A stretch of DNA of 6,184 nt from the NCBI GenBank assembly GCA_011605715.1, contig JAAOZO010000091.1, positions 1 through 6,184 on the forward strand. The letters run 5' to 3'. The DNA comes from Nitrososphaerota archaeon. Its GTDB lineage: Archaea > Thermoproteota > EX4484-205 > JAAOZO01. Below the pieces are notes generated by a model. The model was not told the origin of the DNA, did not search any database, and was given only the letters and a program-made list of their open reading frames with translations. The number at the start of each line of letters is the position of its first letter. Position 1 is the stretch's first letter. Made by a program: the position numbers and the translations under genes. Below are positions 5,634 to 6,184 of the stretch, one piece after another.

Positions 5634-5652
5634 CAAAATTCCCAAGAATTTC

Positions 5653-5688
5653 GGGTTTTTCTGCATTTAATAATAAATATGGGTTTTT
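5653..5688 (+). repeat. Direct repeat GGGTTTTT, copies 28 bases apart
   Basis: GGGTTTTT occurs at 5653-5660 and again at 5681-5688, one copy on each side of the TATA-like AT stretch of the exported-protein gene. G-runs are rare in this AT-rich gap, so the pair stands out. It could be a second regulator site or a chance match of eight bases. Confidence 0.4.
5664..5680 (+). promoter_or_regulatory. TATA-like box for the exported-protein gene
   Basis: An AT-only stretch centred on TTTAATAATAAATAT predicts a transcription start near 5695-5700 and a leader of about 20-25 bases before the ATG at 5720. That leader is long enough to include the Shine-Dalgarno at 5705-5710. Confidence 0.5.
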
Positions 5689-5704
5689 AGTACGTTAAAG
5701 GCGC

Positions 5705-5710
5705 AGGTGA
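5705..5710 (+). promoter_or_regulatory. Shine-Dalgarno of the exported-protein gene
   Basis: AGGTGA is a full match to the core anti-Shine-Dalgarno complement and lies 9 bases before the ATG at 5720. It fixes that ATG as the start; the overlapping GTG at 5708 runs into a stop within seven codons. A strong site on a short leader suits a highly made surface protein. Confidence 0.7.
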
Positions 5711-5719
5711 AAAAAGAAA

Positions 5720-6184
5720 ATGAGTAATAAAGGCTACCTAAAGGTAGCTGCAACCGCAATAACACTAGCACTACTAATAGCAAGCATCTTTGCAATACTT
5801 CCAGCATTAAAAGCAGCAGTTCCAACAACTTACACTTTAAATGTTTATAACTTAGCAAACCAAACAGCGTTAACTAACTTACCTTCTTCTGCAGGAGTTA
5901 GAGTTTACTTATGGAACACTACTGTTCCTACTCAGCCCGTTTTAATAACTAGTGCAGACGTTGGCGCAAATGGACAAGTAACGTTTAGTGGTTTACCAAC
6001 GTACGTCTGGAACACTACTGATTATGCAATTTCTGCAAACTTAACATGGAACGGCGTAGACAAGGGAGTTTTACTACTTGAAAGGAATCAAGGTCCAATT
6101 TATACTCATCAGTCTTCTTATACAACCGCTGCTTATGTGCCATTAGCGACCTTACTGTCCTCTAGTTACCCGTATGGTACTCAC
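5720..6184 (+). CDS. Exported surface protein with signal peptide, 3' end outside the window
   Basis: 155 codons are visible, with no stop before the window ends. The N-terminus MSNKGYLK is followed by a hydrophobic stretch, about 9-30 (VAATAITLALLIASIFAILP), then Ala-rich sequence, a signal peptide probably cut near residue 32-33; a retained membrane anchor is the alternative. The exported part is rich in Thr, Ser, Asn, Tyr and Val, lacks Cys, and has four N-glycosylation sequons: N47, N66, N98, N107. Residues about 38-121 look like an Ig-like or carboxypeptidase-regulatory-type beta sandwich: TLNVYNLAN, GVRVYLWNTT, then GANGQVTFSGLP before a Tyr-rich strand; WNTT occurs twice (65-68, 97-100). 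This suggests a cell-surface or S-layer-associated protein, but I recognise no specific family. A minus-strand ORF over 5667-5858 is only its mirror. The gene is divergent from the membrane regulator, its probable controller. Confidence 0.85.
   Translation, partial: MSNKGYLKVAATAITLALLIASIFAILPALKAAVPTTYTLNVYNLANQTALTNLPSSAGVRVYLWNTTVPTQPVLITSADVGANGQVTFSGLPTYVWNTTDYAISANLTWNGVDKGVLLLERNQGPIYTHQSSYTTAAYVPLATLLSSSYPYGTH

Noticed and set aside
5611..5634. Resemblance of the palindrome region to a eukaryotic heat-shock element (alternating GAA/TTC)
   Set aside because: The second GAA/TTC pair is out of the five-base phase, and archaea have no heat-shock factor of that type.

Overview
The window reads as chromosomal DNA of a thermophilic crenarchaeon (Thermoproteota). 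The evidence is archaeal-type ribosomal proteins S24e and S27ae, an archaeal Kae1 and a separate Bud32 kinase, TATA-like boxes close to start codons in place of bacterial -35/-10 promoters, AT-rich sequence, and Arg codons almost entirely AGA/AGG with Ile often ATA. I cannot name the genus.

Layout. (1) 2-1225 (+): a DUF4143-type AAA ATPase whose 5' end lies outside the window; its codon use differs somewhat from the genes to its right. (2) 1226-1601: no intact gene, but about 200 bases (1277-1471) match, in pieces spread over three frames, the C-terminal part of an AlkD-like DNA alkylation repair protein, so this is a decayed gene. It is followed by TATA-like boxes for the ribosomal genes. 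(3) 1602-3852 (+): a translation-related core block, rps24e-rps27ae (ATGA overlap), then kae1/tsaD-bud32 (20-nt overlap). Kae1 and Bud32 are two subunits of KEOPS, which makes the universal t6A tRNA modification, so the block joins ribosome and tRNA-modification functions. (4) 4019-4600 (+): an ITP/XTP pyrophosphatase (RdgB/HAM1 family) with its own promoter, overlapped at its stop by a tiny Cys-containing ORF that looks interrupted by a one-base slip in an A-run. (5) 4740-5537 (-): a winged-helix protein with about five membrane segments. (6) 5720-end (+): the start of an exported, sequon-rich, beta-sandwich-like surface protein, transcribed divergently from (5).

The most interesting parts are the divergent pair (5)/(6) and the decayed repair gene (2). 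The pair shares a 150-180-base intergenic region with two promoters facing apart and, between them, a perfect 8+8 palindrome, which suggests a membrane-anchored regulator controlling a surface protein. The core genes are typical for the lineage. Start codons for rps24e and the regulator were moved to internal ATGs, because the upstream TTG candidates lie upstream of, or on top of, the apparent promoters.
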